This document shows positions 7,174 to 10,889 of a stretch of DNA of 10,889 bases, piece by piece. How positions within the stretch are numbered: the stretch's first letter is position 1; every line of letters begins with the position of its first letter. Below the pieces are notes generated by a model. It was not told the origin of the DNA and did no database searches. It saw only the letters and a list, made by a program, of their open reading frames with translations. Made by a program: the position numbers and the translations under genes. The DNA lies in the NCBI GenBank assembly GCA_039182735.1, contig JBCDCB010000056.1, positions 1 to 10,889 of the forward strand, given 5' to 3'. Origin of the DNA: JBCDCB01 sp039182735. Its GTDB lineage: Bacteria; Planctomycetota; Phycisphaerae; Phycisphaerales; UBA1924.

Positions 7174-8563
7174 CGGCGTGCTCGCGGGATTCCTGTGCAC
7201 GCTGGCGATCATCGTCGTCGCGGGGCCGCTCGCGCTGCTGGCGTACAGCAAGGACGGCGCACGCGGGGCGTACGACCAGAACGAGTTCCACAAGCCGGTG
7301 ATCGAATCGTTCAGCGAGACGTGGCCGGCGATCGACATGCAGAACTACGCGAGCGCGACGACGCCGGGCTACCACTGGCTGCTGGCCGGCGTGGCGAAGC
7401 ACGTGAGCGATGACGAGCGTGCGCTGCGCGTGCTGGGCCTGCTGTGGAGCGCGGCGCTCGCGGGGCTGCTGGGTTTCGCGCTGGCGCGACGCACGGAGGC
7501 GGGCACGGCATTGGTGCTCGCGCTGCCGACGCTCGCGTCGGTGTACGTGGTGTCGTCGGCTGCGTTCCTGCTGCCCGACAACGCGGGGTGGCTGCTGGTG
7601 CTTGCGATCCTGCTGTGCGCGCTGGACCGGTGGGCGTCGTGGTCGCTGCTCGTGCTCGGTGCGGGCGCGCTGGTCGCGCTGGTGCTGGTGCGACAGTCGC
7701 ACGTGTGGGCGGCGGCGCTGCTGTGGATCGCGGCGTGGGTGGGGCGGCAGGAAGTCGTCGATCGCGACGCGCGCGATGGGCCGGTGGACGGCGAGTCGCC
7801 CGTCGAGTGGCTGCGATCCGGCGCGTTCCCGCCGACGATGGGCTGGGGCGGTGCGCTGCAACGCTTCGGCGGCGCGTTAGCGTTGACGCTGCCGGCGTTC
7901 GCGGTGCTCGGGTGGTTCGTGCTGACGTGGGGCGGGCTGGTCCCGCCGATGTTCCAGGGCGCGGTCGATCCATCGACCCAGTTCCAGCAGCAGGTGCAGG
8001 GCCCGAACCCGGCGATGCCGGCGATGGTGCTGGCGGTCTTCGGCGTGGTGCTCGCCTTCCACGCGATGTGGTGGCTGCCCGGCGCGTGGCGAGCGCTGCA
8101 GCGCGCGCCGTGGGTTGTGCTCGTGCCGATGGGCGGCGCGGTGATCGGCGCGGCGGCGGGGCTGCTGCCCGCGACGAGCTACTCGCTCGATGATGGACGC
8201 TACGGCGGGATCTGGGCGCTCGCGAAGACGCTCGTGATCGCCGACCGCTCGCTCATCATCGCGGCGATGAGCACGCTGGGCGGCGCGGGCGCCGGCGGGC
8301 TTTTCCTCGCCCTGCCGAGACGCGCGGCGTGGGTGATCTTTGGCGGCGGGTTTGCCTTCACGCTCGCGCAGACGGCCAACGCCTACGCGTGGCAACGCTA
8401 CTGCGAGCCGATGCTGCTGATCATCACGGCGCTCTCCTGCACGATCATCGTGCAGGATGAGAAGGATGCTGCGGTGCCCGGGCGCGTGCGCACGCTGCGC
8501 GTCGCGGGGCCGAGCGTGCTGGCGGCGCTGTTGGCGGCGGTGACGGTGATGGGGCTGGTGTGA
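7166..8563 (+). CDS. Polytopic membrane protein, GT-C glycosyltransferase-like
   Basis: A 465-residue integral membrane protein with roughly eleven to thirteen hydrophobic segments (first at 7-27, last at 447-464). The ATG at 7166 has GGAG 7 bases upstream and overlaps the methyltransferase stop in ATGCGTGA. The first external loop (about 28-85) carries acidic residues D37 and E40 in YDQNEFHKP, then WPAIDMQNYASATTPGYH (53-70). This order of an acidic pair, FH-x-P, a WxxxD and a TTPG-type turn recalls the first loop of ALG10/DIE2 glucosyltransferases, GT-C enzymes that use dolichyl-phosphate sugars. The C-terminal NAYAWQRYCEPM (405-416) is a plausible second conserved loop. I cannot confirm the family. 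Sitting beside a polyprenyl-phosphate phosphoribosyltransferase, it would suit a transferase using a polyprenyl-phosphate sugar donor outside the membrane. Other options are a generic DUF2029/PMT-like transferase or an unrelated membrane protein. Confidence 0.75.
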   Translation: MRDGVLAGFLCTLAIIVVAGPLALLAYSKDGARGAYDQNEFHKPVIESFSETWPAIDMQNYASATTPGYHWLLAGVAKHVSDDERALRVLGLLWSAALAGLLGFALARRTEAGTALVLALPTLASVYVVSSAAFLLPDNAGWLLVLAILLCALDRWASWSLLVLGAGALVALVLVRQSHVWAAALLWIAAWVGRQEVVDRDARDGPVDGESPVEWLRSGAFPPTMGWGGALQRFGGALALTLPAFAVLGWFVLTWGGLVPPMFQGAVDPSTQFQQQVQGPNPAMPAMVLAVFGVVLAFHAMWWLPGAWRALQRAPWVVLVPMGGAVIGAAAGLLPATSYSLDDGRYGGIWALAKTLVIADRSLIIAAMSTLGGAGAGGLFLALPRRAAWVIFGGGFAFTLAQTANAYAWQRYCEPMLLIITALSCTIIVQDEKDAAVPGRVRTLRVAGPSVLAALLAAVTVMGLV

Positions 8564-8577
8564 CGGGGAGAGCGAGC

Positions 8578-8612
8578 AAAAAACCCGCTCCCTGACGGTC
8601 GCGGCTCGTCAG
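8578..8612 (-). terminator. Possible terminator of the UDP-glucose dehydrogenase gene
   Basis: CTGACG (8592-8597) and CGTCAG (8607-8612) form a 6-pair stem that overlaps the stop codon. On the minus strand six T residues (complement of 8578-8583) follow, but 8 bases beyond the stem. A shorter stem using CCGC and GCGG would sit closer to the T-run. The converging membrane-protein gene stops at 8563; on its strand no T-run follows the nearby imperfect hairpin (8566-8592). The position and T-run favour termination, while the geometry is weak. Confidence 0.4.
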
Positions 8613-9967
8613 ACCGCTGCGGTCTGCGCGGTGACGGGCGCACGCCCGACGGAGTAGTACGTGAAGCCGAGCTCGGCCATTTGCGGGCGCTTGTAGAGGT
8701 TGCGCCCGTCGAAGATGACGGGGGAGTTGAGCGCGATCTTCATGCGGTCGAAGTCGGGCTGCTTGAACTCGTCCCAGTCGGTGGAGATGACCAGCGCGTC
8801 GCAGCCCTGGAGCGTCTCGTACATGTCATCGACGATGGCGAAGGCGCCGGGGTTCTCGCGTTCGACGTTGTCGCTGGCGACGGGGTCGAAGCCGCGGCAG
8901 GTGGCGCCCTGGGCCTTGGCCCACTTCATGAGATCGACGGCGGGGGCTTCGCGGATGTCGTCGGTGCGGGGCTTGAAGGCCATGCCCCAGAAGGCGATGG
9001 TCTTGCCCGCGAGCCCGCCCTCGCCGGCGAAGTGGTTCTCGATCTTGTTGAAGAAGAGCTTGCGCTGGCGCTGGTTGACGTCGTGGACGGCCTGGCTGAG
9101 CTGGATATCGACGCCCTCGTTGTTGCCCATCATGATGCAGGCGAGGGTGTCTTTGGGGAAGCACGATCCGCCGTAGCCGAGCCCGGGGTAGAGGAACTGG
9201 TTGCCGATGCGTGAGTCGGCGCACATGCCCTCGCGGACGCGTGCGACGTTGGCGCCGTAGGCCTCGCACAGGTTGGCCATCTCGTTGATGAAGGAGATCT
9301 TGGTGGCGAGGAAGTTGTTGGAGGCGTACTTGACCATCTCGGCGGAGACGACGTCCATCACGTAGATGGGGTGTCCCTGGCGGACGAAGGGCTCGTAGAG
9401 CTCGCGCATGAGGTCGCCGGTCCGCTCGTCCTCGACGCCGACGACCACGCGGTCGGGCTTCATGAAGTCGTCGATCGCGGCGCCCTCTTTGAGGAACTCG
9501 GGGTTGTCGGCGACGGAGAAGGGGATGTCGGGGCCGACGGCGGCGCGGACGCGGTCGCGCATGGCGAGCGTGGTGCCGACGGGGACGGTGGACTTCATGA
9601 CGAGGACCTTGGGCTTCTGGTCGGGCCCGAGTTCCTTGAGGACCTTGGCGATGGCGTCGCAGGCGGACCACACGTAGGACATGTTGGTCGAGCCGTCCTC
9701 GGCGGTTGGCGTGCCGACGCAGACGAAGATCATGTCGGCGTCGCGGTAGGCCTCGTCGGAGTTGGTGGTGAAGTTGAGGCGGCCGGCCTTGACGTTGCGT
9801 TCCATGAGCTCGGTGAGCCCGGGTTCGTAGATGGGGCAGCCCCCGTCGTTGAGAATGTCGATCTTGCGCTGATCGACGTCGAGGCAGATGACGTCGTTGC
9901 CCGTGTTGCTCAGGCAGACGCCGGTGACGAGACCGACGTACCCGGTGCCGACCATGGTCAGACGCAT
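8609..9967 (-). CDS. ugd: UDP-glucose 6-dehydrogenase
   Basis: A 452-residue cytoplasmic enzyme that oxidises UDP-glucose to UDP-glucuronate with two NAD+. The Rossmann loop GTGYVGLVTG (7-16) is at the N-terminus; STVPVGT (126-132), NPEFLKEG (155-162), K213 in EMVKYASNN, and the catalytic cysteine C269 in GYGGSCFPKD follow in family order, with FKPRTDDIRE (331-340) in the C-terminal UDP-binding domain. The length is standard. ATG 9967 is chosen because GGAG lies 8 bases upstream and the Rossmann fold begins at residue 2; a longer frame from 10012 adds 15 unlike residues. The decarboxylase gene lies 103 bases upstream on the same strand, so its product is probably used at once for UDP-xylose. 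UDP-mannose or UDP-N-acetylmannosamine dehydrogenases are relatives, but the motif detail and the UXS neighbour favour UDP-glucose. Confidence 0.95.
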   Translation of the reverse strand: MRLTMVGTGYVGLVTGVCLSNTGNDVICLDVDQRKIDILNDGGCPIYEPGLTELMERNVKAGRLNFTTNSDEAYRDADMIFVCVGTPTAEDGSTNMSYVWSACDAIAKVLKELGPDQKPKVLVMKSTVPVGTTLAMRDRVRAAVGPDIPFSVADNPEFLKEGAAIDDFMKPDRVVVGVEDERTGDLMRELYEPFVRQGHPIYVMDVVSAEMVKYASNNFLATKISFINEMANLCEAYGANVARVREGMCADSRIGNQFLYPGLGYGGSCFPKDTLACIMMGNNEGVDIQLSQAVHDVNQRQRKLFFNKIENHFAGEGGLAGKTIAFWGMAFKPRTDDIREAPAVDLMKWAKAQGATCRGFDPVASDNVERENPGAFAIVDDMYETLQGCDALVISTDWDEFKQPDFDRMKIALNSPVIFDGRNLYKRPQMAELGFTYYSVGRAPVTAQTAAV

Positions 9968-10070
9968 TGCTACGGCTCCCTCTTGCCGGCGGTGCCTGCC
10001 GGCGCTGCTCACGTTCTCGGCTCCGGGACGGACCGATGCCCCGGAATAGGTCTCTTTCGTCAGCCGAGCG
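9968..10070. promoter_or_regulatory. Structured spacer between decarboxylase and dehydrogenase genes
   Basis: This 103-base spacer contains two secondary-structure candidates. CTCGGCT (10016-10022) pairs with AGCCGAG (10062-10068), and directly inside it CCGGG (10023-10027) pairs with CCCGG (10040-10044); on the minus strand this gives a nearly continuous 12-pair stem with a 17-base bulge. Closer to the dehydrogenase start, GCCGGC (9985-9990) pairs with GCCGGC (9998-10003), just before the Shine-Dalgarno. No T-run follows either hairpin, so they are not intrinsic terminators. They may control read-through or translation, or may be chance in GC-rich DNA. Confidence 0.35.

Positions 10071-10889
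<819 letters not shown>

Noticed and set aside
5323..7338. A 671-codon minus-strand frame across the UbiA-type, methyltransferase and membrane-protein genes
   Set aside because: It is very rich in arginine and crosses three well-supported genes in another frame, including both strands; no domain is visible.

Overview
The window is strongly GC-rich and densely coded. Its gene content suggests an environmental bacterium, most likely a planctomycete of the Phycisphaerae type: a very large secreted metzincin-type protease, a stand-alone anthranilate phosphoribosyltransferase with a clade-like divergent glycine motif, and many short divergent or convergent gene pairs. This placement is inferred from protein style alone; no rRNA or marker gene is present. 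I see no tRNA, rRNA, CRISPR array, insertion sequence, phage gene or attachment site.

Layout. A secreted protein of unknown function on the minus strand (1..1021, C-terminus beyond the left edge) diverges from trpD (1108..2142, plus). trpD converges on a 982-residue secreted zinc metalloprotease (2220..5168, minus), and an intrinsic terminator for the protease lies between them. After a 189-base gap with an imperfect palindrome comes a UbiA-family membrane prenyltransferase resembling decaprenyl-phosphate phosphoribosyltransferase (5358..6353, minus). Across a 70-base divergent promoter region lie a SAM methyltransferase (6424..7173, plus) and, overlapping it by 8 bases, a polytopic membrane protein that looks like a GT-C glycosyltransferase (7166..8563, plus). 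Converging on these are UDP-glucose dehydrogenase (8609..9967, minus) and, upstream of it, UDP-glucuronate decarboxylase (10071 to beyond the right edge, minus).

How the genes fit together. The right half reads as a sugar-activation and cell-envelope glycosylation neighbourhood. The decarboxylase and dehydrogenase make UDP-xylose from UDP-glucose through UDP-glucuronate. The UbiA-type enzyme would place a phosphoribosyl group on a polyprenyl phosphate, and the multi-membrane protein has the look of enzymes that take sugars from such lipid carriers. That these act in one pathway is inference from proximity and family chemistry. The left half (trpD, protease, secreted unknown) has no obvious functional link to it.

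The most interesting signals are the putative lipid-linked pentose and GT-C module; the 70-base divergent spacer, where an inverted GTACCATC repeat puts a TANNNT-type -10 box just upstream of two genes lacking Shine-Dalgarno sequences; and the altered substrate-binding motifs of TrpD.
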